DNA of 8,148 bases from Bryobacteraceae bacterium. Lineage in GTDB: Bacteria > Acidobacteriota > Terriglobia > Bryobacterales > Bryobacteraceae. The position numbers and the translations under genes were made by a program. The notes beneath the pieces are model-generated. The model made no database searches and had not been told where the DNA came from. It was given only the letters and a program-made list of their open reading frames with translations. Location: contig JANXXV010000923.1 of the NCBI GenBank assembly GCA_025350445.1, positions 1-8,148 of the forward strand, given 5' to 3'. Below are positions 1-6,149 of this stretch, piece after piece. The number at the start of each line of letters is the position of its first letter. Position 1 is the stretch's first letter.

Positions 1-1
1 T

Positions 2-1177
2 GCGTCCGGTTTGGAGCGTACCGCCCAACCCTCCCGCGAGCACAAGCGGCAATCTGGTATTGTCGTGCTTCCGGCCAATCCACATATTTGAGAGGAACAT
101 CAGGCACGAATTATCCAGCACCGTGCCGTTACCCTCCGGCATGCTGTCAAGTTTAGTGGCCAGATAAGCCAGTTGGCTCAAATGGAAACGCGCGATGCGT
201 TCATAACCGTCGGAATTGTTGTTGTGCGACGCCGCATGATGCCCTTCGCGAACTTCCAGGAACGGATAATACAGCGCCGAAAGATCCCGGGCAAGAAGCA
301 GCGTCGCCACACGGGTCTTGTCCGTCTGGAAAGCGATGGCGATGATGTCGCACATCAGCCGCGCATGATCGCGCAGGTCTTCCGGCAAGCCGTTCGCCGG
401 CCGGTCCATCGTAAAGACCGGGCGATTCCGCTTTTTAGCCAGATCCTCCGCGTTGTCTTTATTTTTCCGCATCCCATCCACGCGCTTCTCCACTTCGCGC
501 ACGCTGTTCAGATACTCGTCCAGTTTGCCCTTGTCGTCCGAACTGATCGCCCGGCTCAGAACCTCCGCATCGCCCTTCACCCGATCCAGAATGCTCATGT
601 TCCGCAGGCTGCCGCGGTTCTCGAAAAGGTTGTCGAAGGCCAGCGAAGGGTAAACTTCATTCGGCACCGGAGAGTCCGGAGTCTGCCAGGAAATGTGTGA
701 ACTGTAGGCCATCGAGAAGTTCGTCTCGTGATACCCGGTCATCGGCTGCTCGCAAGCCAGAACGATACTCGACTGCGCCGTATCCTGGCCCAAACGGTTG
801 GCGATCATCTGGTCCACCGTGATGCCGGCTTTGATGATGGCGCCCTTCTGAATTGCCGCCCCCGAAAGCAGGCTGCCCGTCTGCGCCGGGTGAATGCCTT
901 GGCCCGTAGCCCGCTTGTGGAACAGGCCGTGGATTACGTTGATCTTATGCTTCAGCGGCTCTAGCGGCATCAAGGTCTTGCTCAGCTTCATCTCCGCGCC
1001 TGAGCCCTCGGCGCCCCAATGATCCTCGTTCACGCCGTTGCCCATGAACAGGGCCGCAAACCGCTTCGGGAACGCCCCCGCGGTTGTGGATTCACCGAAC
1101 GCTGGAACCGACTCAAGCCACGGCAAGGCCATCGTGACTCCTGCGCCACGAAGTACGGCACGGCGGGAAATGGTCAT
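2..1177 (-). CDS. DUF1552 domain protein, Tat-exported (3' end missing)
   Basis: Reading leftward from the ATG at 1177, an open frame of 392 codons runs off the window edge, so the C-terminus (perhaps 40-60 residues) is missing. The N-terminus carries a twin-arginine signal: S4-R5-R6-x-V-L-R followed by GAGVTMALPWLES. This implies export in folded form. Other recognisable parts are FAALFMGNGVN (40-50), NVIHGL (80-85), HPAQTGSLLSG (96-106), a charged helical stretch around 215-250, and the His-rich GHHAASHNN (312-320), which could bind metal (inference). These match the DUF1552 family, whose activity is unknown. The start is fixed by a strong GAGGTGAT ribosome binding site at 1182-1189. The gene follows the cytochrome gene by one base and is surely cotranscribed and probably translationally coupled. 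Family assignment is from recalled pattern, not a search. Confidence 0.9.
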   Translation of the reverse strand, partial: MTISRRAVLRGAGVTMALPWLESVPAFGESTTAGAFPKRFAALFMGNGVNEDHWGAEGSGAEMKLSKTLMPLEPLKHKINVIHGLFHKRATGQGIHPAQTGSLLSGAAIQKGAIIKAGITVDQMIANRLGQDTAQSSIVLACEQPMTGYHETNFSMAYSSHISWQTPDSPVPNEVYPSLAFDNLFENRGSLRNMSILDRVKGDAEVLSRAISSDDKGKLDEYLNSVREVEKRVDGMRKNKDNAEDLAKKRNRPVFTMDRPANGLPEDLRDHARLMCDIIAIAFQTDKTRVATLLLARDLSALYYPFLEVREGHHAASHNNNSDGYERIARFHLSQLAYLATKLDSMPEGNGTVLDNSCLMFLSNMWIGRKHDNTRLPLVLAGGLGGTLQTGR

Positions 1178-1178
1178 A

Positions 1179-4100
1179 CTAATCACCTCTCTGTTCTTTG
1201 GAAACCACACTACGTTTATATAGGAATTGCGGGCTGTTGACAATGGTCTCAGCCAGTGTCGTGAAGCGATAACCATTCGCCGCCAACTCGGTTTGCATCC
1301 GCTCGATGGCAGGTTCATCGGAAAGCTGCAACGACCGGCCAAGCGCATAAGCCAGCAATTTACGGCTGAAGTTATCAATGAAGTCTTTCTGGCGCCGCTC
1401 GCGGATATAGGTCTGAACTCCCTCGAAACCACTCCCCTGGCTTCCACCCGGGAAGACCGCCTGAGTGTCCACCGGCCTTCCGGCCAGATCGTTGGCGCGG
1501 CTCTCGCCAATGGGCCCGTAACCTTCAAACGCCAACCCGAATGAATCAAACCGCGCATGACAGGCGGCGCAACTCGGGTTTGCCCGGTGCTTGGCCAGCA
1601 TGTCGCGCAACGGCAAATCCAGCTTCGCCTCATCATGGGGCAACTCCGGCACGTTGGGAGGCGGCGGCGGGATCACCTCGCCCAACACGCGGCGAGCCAC
1701 CCAGTATCCCCGCTTCACCGGGCTGGTCCGCAAGCCGGGCGAATTCTGCGTCAGAAATACAGACATCGCCAGCAGGCCGCCGCGTCCGTACGCCCGCGCA
1801 TCGTCCACCCGCGCCCACTCATCCGCGCCGCCCGTTACCCATGGCATTCCATAGTGTTTGGCCAGCACCGGATTCACGAACGTATGGTCCGCATACAAAA
1901 GGTCGAGCAGGGAACGGCCGTTGCGAATCACATCGTCGATAAACCGCACGGGCTCCTGGAACATCGCCTCACGCAGCTCATTATTAAAACTTGGGAAGCG
2001 CTGGCGATCCACCGCATTGTGTTCTTCAAAGCGGCGGAAATCCAGCCAGTTGCCGGCAAAGTCGATGGCCAGACCATTTGCGCGTTCGTCCTTAAGCATG
2101 CGCCGGACCTGCGCGGCCAGCACTCCCGGCTTCTGCAGATCGCCGGCCGCTGCCCGCGCCAGCAGCGCCTCATCGGGCATGCTCGACCAAAGGAAATAGC
2201 TCAGCCTGCTGGCAAGTGCGTAGGCGGATAGCGCACGCACCGGCGCCGCGCCGGCCGAAGCCTTTCCGCTCTTGGCGGAGGATTCCAGCAGATCGACGCG
2301 GTAGGAGAATTTGGGTGACATCAGCACACTGACAATCGAATCGCGTACCGCCTCTTCGTGCGTCAATCCGCCTTTGTCGCGAAGCGAGCGGTAATAGGCC
2401 AGGATGTCATCGTGTTCCGCTTGCGGGAGCGGCCTGCGGTAGGCGCGCGCCGCGAATTTCAGCAGCGCATCCAGATGCCGGGGCTCCGCTTCCACGCGCA
2501 TCCGTTCTACTAACCGGATGGAATTGTTGACGCGCTCGAAGTGATCGCGGATCGCCTCCATGGCGATGGGATTATCGCTCGCGTCCGCCTTGGCCAGATA
2601 GGCCTCCCGCAGCCCGAAGATGACCGGCGTCGCCGCGACGGCCTTATCGGAAGGCCGAACGCTGCCGGACTCGCGTCCATGTCCCTCCACTTCGCCGCTC
2701 TGATTGAAGAAGTATTGAACCCAGGTCCGGGTGGTGAAGTCGGCGATGAAATCGAACTCGTCCCAAAGCCGGTCCAGTTCCTTCCTGCCCTTGTCGTCCA
2801 AAATCAGTTCTATCAGCGGGGTATCGTCGCGGAAGTACCCCATCACATTATGGAAACCCGCGCTCAGCAGCCGTCCCTTGTCTTCCGAATCGTCAGGATA
2901 AAACCGTCCGCGCTCTCGGATATAGAACGCGTCGGGGAACACGGAGCTGAGGCGCGCAAAGGACGCCTCGGTACGAACCCTCTCGCCTGCTGGAATCACC
3001 AGGTCCAGATCGCCAGCCCGATTCTTCGCCGCGAGAATGGCCGCCCGGAATGCCGACTCTTGCCCCAGGCCGGGATACTTCGGCATTTCCGGCACGGCCG
3101 GTTCCGGTTCACCCTCCATTCGCAGTACCGAATGGTCGTACTCTCTGCGGTGCGAGGCGAATGCCCGCAGCTTCCAGTTCATCAGCGGTTGCGAGGTGGG
3201 GCTCAATCCTTGCACCTGTGGAGCAGCGAACTGCATCGCCGTATGGTTCCGGATCTTCACCACAAAATCGCGCATTTCGACGCATTTGGCGCGTACCAGA
3301 TCCGACTGATCTTCACCCGGCGCCGGCAGTGCGCGCCACATCGCCCGCAATTTGGCAACCGGACCAACTTCCTGTTTCGCCCCGGCCTGCGGCTCCTCCA
3401 GAAGCTGCCAGATCATGGGCAAGTACTTCGCGCTTACTTTCGCGTCCGCCCCGGCGCTGGTCAACGTTGCGCGCGGCTTGCCCGGAACAGCGCGGTGTTT
3501 GAAGCGCCATGCTGCTTGAAAGTAATCGGCGTAGTCGGTAGGCTGCCGCTCATAGAAGCCGACGATCCGCTGGATCGCGTACTTTTCGCGATCCGTTTCA
3601 ACAAGCATCGGATGGGCGGCGAAGGTTAATCCGCCGGGTGTGAGAACCATGTGATCCCCCACTTCGCGCGCAGCCTGCAGGTACTTGTTCAGCAGGGCGG
3701 GGGACATGGATAGCGATTCGCCGGAGTTGTCGAAGCCCGCCGTGTTGGCCGGGTCCACCGGAAACTCCCGTGTGGGGCGTATGTCCACGCCGGTCAGGTC
3801 GCGGATGGTGTTGTTGTATTCGGAGTTGCTCAGGCGGCGTACCAGCACCGGACCGGGATCGCCGGCGTTCTTTCGCGCCTCGTTCATGCGCACGGCCTGG
3901 ACCCAGCTAATCACCTCTTGGCGGGCGTCCGCCGGCGGCTGCGGCGCCTGCTTCGGCGGCATCTCGCCGGCGTTGAGCCGGTCCAGCAGCAGCGCCCAGT
4001 GGGGATAGTCCCGAACCACCGTATCGAGCGAAGAGTAAGCCCGGAGATCGAACTGGGCGGCCGGCGTATCGCCACCGTGGCATCCAATGCAATAGCGCGC

Positions 4101-4223
4101 AAGGAAGGGCTTCACGCTGCGCGCAAATCTGTGTTCCAGATCGGAGTTGGCCGCCTCGGCCGCATGCATCGAGGGAGTTCCCAACACACACAGAAGCGTG
4201 ACGGCGAGGCCGCTACGTAGCAT
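1179..4223 (-). CDS. Secreted c-type cytochrome, DUF1587/DUF1595/DUF1592/DUF1588/DUF1585 protein
   Basis: This is a 1014-residue protein when started at ATG 4223. An ATG seven codons upstream (4244) exists, but only 4223 has a spaced GGAG (complement of 4232-4235, 8 bases away), and the signal peptide then begins properly. Domains by motif: signal peptide 1 to about 21 (cleavage near MHA/AEA); haem site C45-I-G-C48-H49 in a planctomycete-type cytochrome c domain; DUF1587 about 128-190 (VRRLSNSEYNNTIRDLTGVD); an unassigned stretch about 195-575; DUF1595 about 585-645 (RAYRRPL); DUF1592 about 662-795 (SRLSYFLWSSMPDE); DUF1588 about 812-905 with LRTSPVKRG, IPPPPPNVPELP and a second C885-x-x-C888-H889; DUF1585 about 945-1002 to the end. 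It probably acts in the periplasm in electron transfer or oxidation of an unknown substrate. It heads an operon with the DUF1552 gene. The role is inference; the domain composition is confident. Confidence 0.93.
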   Translation of the reverse strand: MLRSGLAVTLLCVLGTPSMHAAEAANSDLEHRFARSVKPFLARYCIGCHGGDTPAAQFDLRAYSSLDTVVRDYPHWALLLDRLNAGEMPPKQAPQPPADARQEVISWVQAVRMNEARKNAGDPGPVLVRRLSNSEYNNTIRDLTGVDIRPTREFPVDPANTAGFDNSGESLSMSPALLNKYLQAAREVGDHMVLTPGGLTFAAHPMLVETDREKYAIQRIVGFYERQPTDYADYFQAAWRFKHRAVPGKPRATLTSAGADAKVSAKYLPMIWQLLEEPQAGAKQEVGPVAKLRAMWRALPAPGEDQSDLVRAKCVEMRDFVVKIRNHTAMQFAAPQVQGLSPTSQPLMNWKLRAFASHRREYDHSVLRMEGEPEPAVPEMPKYPGLGQESAFRAAILAAKNRAGDLDLVIPAGERVRTEASFARLSSVFPDAFYIRERGRFYPDDSEDKGRLLSAGFHNVMGYFRDDTPLIELILDDKGRKELDRLWDEFDFIADFTTRTWVQYFFNQSGEVEGHGRESGSVRPSDKAVAATPVIFGLREAYLAKADASDNPIAMEAIRDHFERVNNSIRLVERMRVEAEPRHLDALLKFAARAYRRPLPQAEHDDILAYYRSLRDKGGLTHEEAVRDSIVSVLMSPKFSYRVDLLESSAKSGKASAGAAPVRALSAYALASRLSYFLWSSMPDEALLARAAAGDLQKPGVLAAQVRRMLKDERANGLAIDFAGNWLDFRRFEEHNAVDRQRFPSFNNELREAMFQEPVRFIDDVIRNGRSLLDLLYADHTFVNPVLAKHYGMPWVTGGADEWARVDDARAYGRGGLLAMSVFLTQNSPGLRTSPVKRGYWVARRVLGEVIPPPPPNVPELPHDEAKLDLPLRDMLAKHRANPSCAACHARFDSFGLAFEGYGPIGESRANDLAGRPVDTQAVFPGGSQGSGFEGVQTYIRERRQKDFIDNFSRKLLAYALGRSLQLSDEPAIERMQTELAANGYRFTTLAETIVNSPQFLYKRSVVSKEQRGD
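1182..1189 (-). promoter_or_regulatory. Ribosome binding site of the DUF1552 gene, inside the upstream gene
   Basis: On the minus strand GAGGTGAT lies 4 bases before the ATG at 1177 and is strongly complementary to the 16S rRNA 3' end. It overlaps the last codons (Arg-Gly-Asp and stop) of the cytochrome gene. Ribosomes finishing that gene would therefore cover this site, which suggests coupled translation of the two products. Confidence 0.75.
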
Positions 4224-4244
4224 AAGGTTATCTCCAAGCAACAT

Positions 4245-4250
4245 ATCATA
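4245..4250 (-). promoter_or_regulatory. Candidate -10 box of the cytochrome/DUF1552 operon
   Basis: The minus strand reads TATGAT, five of six matches to the sigma-70 -10 consensus. It would start transcription near 4238, leaving a leader of about 15 bases with the GGAG ribosome binding site before ATG 4223. That would exclude the alternative ATG at 4244. No good -35 box is seen at 16-18 bases; TTGACG at 4286-4291 (read on the minus strand) is too far away. Support is therefore weak. Confidence 0.3.
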
Positions 4251-4278
4251 CGTTGGCCGGAGACCTCAGCCTTGGCCG

Positions 4279-4296
4279 CGCCGTCAAAGGACGGCG
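4279..4296. other. 7-bp hairpin in the divergent intergenic region
   Basis: CGCCGTC at 4279-4285 and GACGGCG at 4290-4296 are perfect complements around an AAAG loop. The hairpin sits between the divergent operon starts and has no following T-run, so it does not look like a terminator. It could be a protein-binding site or chance in G+C-rich DNA. Confidence 0.35.
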
Positions 4297-4377
4297 GCTC
4301 AGTTCTGCCAGTGAGAATAGCGAAACTGCTGGACGGTTTTCGGGCGCGGGCGACAGCTATGGAACCGTGGAAGGTGG

Positions 4378-4394
4378 GTATACTGGATACGTAT
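4378..4394. promoter_or_regulatory. Candidate antitoxin operator overlapping a -10 box and the start codon
   Basis: Two perfect palindromes, GTATAC (4378-4383) and ATACGTAT (4387-4394), have centres exactly 10 bp apart, one helical turn. They overlap a good -10 match, TATACT at 4379-4384, and the antitoxin ATG at 4393. Ribbon-helix-helix antitoxins usually bind short palindromes over their own promoter, with neighbouring dimers about one turn apart, so autorepression from here is plausible. No convincing -35 box is visible. Confidence 0.4.
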
Positions 4395-4674
4395 GAACGT
4401 TTGTCTTGATACCCGCGGTGAATACCTGATCGAGCAGCAACTGCGGGCAGGTCGCTTCCACACTCCTGAGGAAGTCGTCGCTCGTGCTCTGGAAACGCTG
4501 GCTGGTGACGAGTCAGCGCGGACGGACGAGACAAACAGGCATCAGGCCGTCCAGGACATGTTGGAATTCGCCTGCAAACACCGCTTCACGCTCGAAGAAG
4601 GCCTTCGGGTTCGAGACCTGCTACACGAAGGCCGCAAGTATTTATCGGGCCATTCGCGTTGGACGCTTCTCTGA
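4393..4674 (+). CDS. ParD/VapB-like ribbon-helix-helix antitoxin
   Basis: This is a 93-residue protein. Residues 1-38 fit a ribbon-helix-helix DNA-binding domain of ParD type: beta strand MNVCLD, helix with IEQQLRAGRF, then TPEEVVARALETLA. After an acidic linker (38-48), residues 50-82 (DMLEFACKHRFTLEEGLRVRDLLHEGRKY) resemble the toxin-binding tail of antitoxins paired with PIN toxins. Such tails normally end at about HEGRKY, so the last 10 residues (LSGHSRWTLL), which overlap the toxin reading frame, look like an extension after loss of the original stop. It would neutralise the adjacent VapC-like toxin and repress the operon. No strong ribosome binding site is seen: GGAAGG lies about 17 bases upstream, and a -10 box at 4379-4384 would give a nearly leaderless mRNA. 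The antitoxin frame is intact although the toxin appears broken. Confidence 0.8.
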   Translation: MNVCLDTRGEYLIEQQLRAGRFHTPEEVVARALETLAGDESARTDETNRHQAVQDMLEFACKHRFTLEEGLRVRDLLHEGRKYLSGHSRWTLL

Positions 4675-5151
4675 CGTTGAGTTGGTGTTTTCAGGATGAG
4701 CCGAGTCCCTATAGCCGCAGTATTCTTGCGGCACTCGAAACCACCTGCGCGGTCGTTCCGGCCCTGTGGCCGTTCGAAGTCGCCAATGCCCGCGCGACGG
4801 CGGACCGCCGTCAACGCATCACCCGTGAAGGGATTGCAGATTTCCTGGAAACACTTCGAAGACTTCCGATTGAGGTCGAACGTCGTGAGGCACTCTGGCT
4901 GTGGCAAGCCGTGCTGCCCCTCGCCGGCGAGCACCGGTTGAGTGCCTGCGTATCTGGAACTCGCGAAACGCGATGGACTCCGCTTGGCAACACTCGACCA
5001 CGATTTGCAGAAAGCTTGTCAAAGCCCCGGCATTGCCATCTTTAAGGCGCGGCCCGGTCCCCCAATGTTGGCAAGATGTGCCCTCACTGAACCAAAGGAC
5101 GAGGAATACGATGCCTTAGGACAGCGATGGCTCTGGAGTCGAGATCACTGA
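4644..5151 (+). pseudogene. VapC-like PIN-domain toxin, frameshifted and start-less
   Basis: Two frames together spell a PIN-domain ribonuclease of about 136 residues. The first frame (about 4644-4946) carries ALDASLTLSWCFQDE with the first catalytic Asp, PALWPFEVAN with the conserved Glu, and helical sequence to HRLSA. The second frame (4948 onward) resumes with AYLELAKRDGLRLATLDHDL, including the last conserved Asp, to GIAIF near 5044. It then runs on to a stop at 5149-5151 through 35 residues that do not look like PIN sequence. PIN toxins usually read LSAYDAAYLELA here. The remnant fits loss of 8 nt of the YDA codons, removing one metal-binding Asp and shifting the frame. There is also no normal start: TTG 4659 would begin at the Leu of LDAS and lose the first strand, while the expected initiator position carries ATC (4644). 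The toxin is therefore probably inactive. Confidence 0.75.
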
Positions 5152-5244
5152 AACTACACTTGGCACGGAGGGCGGCGCTGGATCGGGAGGCGAGATGGCC
5201 AACCGGCGGAAATCCTCCCAAGGTGGGGCAGACACCTTGTCTAC

Positions 5245-5257
5245 GCATAGGCGTTAA
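5245..5257 (+). repeat. Left copy of the 13-bp inverted repeat
   Basis: GCATAGGCGTTAA, perfectly complementary to 5402-5414. A perfect 13-mer inverted pair within 200 bases is not expected by chance. Confidence 0.7.
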
Positions 5258-5300
5258 GGTAAGCTAAACTGCGGACATCGTAGCACCACTCCCTCACGGT

Positions 5301-5337
5301 CGCGGCTCGGTTAACCCATGGATACTACGGAGCCGCG
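5301..5337. other. 8-bp stem hairpin inside the MITE-like segment
   Basis: CGCGGCTC (5301-5308) pairs perfectly with GAGCCGCG (5330-5337) across a 21-base loop. The left arm is preceded by CTCCCTCACGGT. This arm-plus-flank has the look of an interspersed intergenic repeat of acidobacterial genomes, an impression only. There is no T-run, so a terminator is unlikely. Confidence 0.45.
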
Positions 5338-5401
5338 CGCGTAAGCAAGCGGTGGATCATAGCCCAATTACGGAACATTGTCAATAACAAACGTTCTCAT
5401 T

Positions 5402-5414
5402 TTAACGCCTATGC
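5402..5414 (-). repeat. Right copy of the 13-bp inverted repeat
   Basis: TTAACGCCTATGC on the plus strand, the reverse complement of 5245-5257. It is immediately followed by CTTGTC, a hexamer also found at 5236-5241. Confidence 0.7.
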
Positions 5415-5423
5415 CTTGTCCGC

Positions 5424-5445
5424 GCGCTCGCCTCTCGGCGAGCGC
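5424..5445. other. 9-bp perfect hairpin with a TCTC loop
   Basis: GCGCTCGCC (5424-5432) and GGCGAGCGC (5437-5445) form a perfect 9-bp stem around TCTC, starting ten bases outside the right 13-bp repeat. It lacks a T-tract on either strand. It could be a repeat-type palindrome or a weak transcription barrier downstream of the toxin-antitoxin remnant. Confidence 0.5.
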
Positions 5446-5692
5446 TCTTGCTCCCGTCGTCAACTCTTTCGGGGGACAGGACACTAGGCGCGGGATCTGG
5501 ATCCGACGACGAAATGGACCCCGGGGCCGATCTTCCCTGTATCGCGCTTCCACAACCCCCGGGCTATCGTTGCCCCACGCAGCCAATGCGCCGCATATGC
5601 GTATCGCCGTGTGTGCGCTCAGCGGCAATCTCTGAATCACGGAGTTGCATAATCGGTGATCCGCGGCCGCTGAAGCCGCCACAGCGGAGAAT

Positions 5693-6028
5693 CTACTTCG
5701 GTTGCGTCTGAGCGTCGTGCTTTTCTTTGTGGATATCCTTGCTAAGCCGGTTCTGTTGCCGATTCACCTGCGCCTTTTCCTGGCCGGTGAGCTTGCCGCC
5801 ATTGGCTGCGCGATCGGTGCGGATCTCTTTGTTGACCTTCACCTCTTTGTTCTCCAGATTGGCGGTCTCCTTCGCGGTTAGCGATCCGCTTTTCACGCCC
5901 TGTGCGATACGGCCCTGCTGGCGTTCCTTGCGGCGCTGAATGGTGCCCTCTTTCTCGTCGGCAAACCCCGTGGTCACGAAAGCAGCCAGAAGCATTGATG
6001 TCAATACGATTCCAAACATTTTTTTCAT
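5693..6028 (-). CDS. Small secreted two-repeat hypothetical protein
   Basis: This is a 111-residue protein. Residues 1-23 are a clear Sec signal peptide (MKKMFGIVLTSMLLAAFVTTGFA, shown by its Lys start, hydrophobic core and small residues before D24). The mature part is very basic and polar and predicted helical, without Cys. It contains two similar units: 47-76 (SGSLTAKETANLENKE then RTDRA) and 77-105 (GGKLTGQEKAQVNRQQ then EKHD). Each opens with G-x-L-T-x-x-E and ends in a charged helix, suggesting a tandem duplicated helical hairpin. I recognise the style from small acidobacterial envelope proteins but know no function. The start is well set: AAGGAGG at 6040-6046 precedes ATG 6028 by 11 bases. 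It lies 121 bases downstream of the broken hydrolase gene on the same strand and may have its own promoter. Confidence 0.85.
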   Translation of the reverse strand: MKKMFGIVLTSMLLAAFVTTGFADEKEGTIQRRKERQQGRIAQGVKSGSLTAKETANLENKEVKVNKEIRTDRAANGGKLTGQEKAQVNRQQNRLSKDIHKEKHDAQTQPK

Positions 6029-6039
6029 TTGATGTCGAA

Positions 6040-6046
6040 CCTCCTT
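6040..6046 (-). promoter_or_regulatory. Strong ribosome binding site of the small secreted-protein gene
   Basis: The minus strand reads AAGGAGG, a near-perfect Shine-Dalgarno sequence 11 bases before ATG 6028. This is the strongest such site in the window and suggests high translation of the small protein. Confidence 0.7.
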
Positions 6047-6149
6047 TCACCTCATCAAAACCTGAGCCGGGAAGTATGTCGCGGGGGCGCCGATTAAACT
6101 TTATCCATGGGCACGGCGCGGAAACAGCAAGAGCACTCGCTGAGCCGCG

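Larger units (their letters stand above)
5245..5414. mobile_element. Candidate MITE-like element with 13-bp terminal inverted repeats
   Basis: GCATAGGCGTTAA at 5245-5257 is the exact reverse complement of TTAACGCCTATGC at 5402-5414. The two bound a 170-bp segment with no gene. The hexamer CTTGTC lies just outside on both sides, at 5236-5241 (3 bases from the left repeat) and 5415-5420 (adjacent to the right repeat). This could be an imperfect target duplication or chance. A non-autonomous transposable element fits, but two oppositely oriented copies of one short interspersed repeat would look the same. Confidence 0.4.
5152..5692. other. 540-bp gene-free region with repeats and hairpins
   Basis: No credible gene was found on either strand. 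A minus-strand frame of 104 codons at 5368-5682 starts with GTG, has no ribosome binding site, is Arg/Pro/Ala-rich and matches no family I know. The region holds a 13-bp inverted repeat pair, two strong hairpins, an AGACA/TGTCT hairpin at 5230-5242, and an inverted repeat CCGCTG/CAGCGG at 5667-5687 just downstream of the small secreted-protein gene. That last repeat has no T-run and is a poor terminator. The base composition and repeats suggest remains of mobile or interspersed elements. Confidence 0.6.

Noticed and set aside
173..700. Plus-strand open frame of 175 codons over the left edge
   Set aside because: It lies opposite the DUF1552 gene, whose protein has clear family motifs and a strong ribosome binding site; the plus-strand product is Arg/His-rich and family-less.
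1557..2231. Plus-strand open frame of 224 codons
   Set aside because: It is antisense to the DUF1592/1588 part of the cytochrome and of random composition.
2541..3629. Plus-strand open frame of 362 codons
   Set aside because: It is antisense to the cytochrome gene and reflects the codon bias of that gene. It has no ribosome binding site or recognisable motif.
4224..4244. Upstream ATG at 4244 as the cytochrome start
   Set aside because: It has no ribosome binding site, it would place the polar stretch LLGDNL before the signal peptide, and it lies upstream of the likely transcription start.
5104..5260. Short plus-strand frame starting with ATGGCTCTGGAG near 5127
   Set aside because: It has about 47 codons, no family resemblance, and ends inside the inverted-repeat region.
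5520..5670. CCCCGGGG palindrome and GCGGCCGC site as functional elements
   Set aside because: Short G+C palindromes are expected by chance at this base composition.
5368..5682. Minus-strand open frame of 104 codons in the gene-free region
   Set aside because: It has a GTG start without a ribosome binding site, crosses the repeat and hairpin structures, and has an Arg/Pro/Ala-rich product typical of G+C-rich non-coding DNA.
6126..6141. Hairpin AGCAAG/CTCGCT just after the hydrolase stop, as a terminator
   Set aside because: It has only 6 bp including a wobble pair and no T-run, so it is not convincing.
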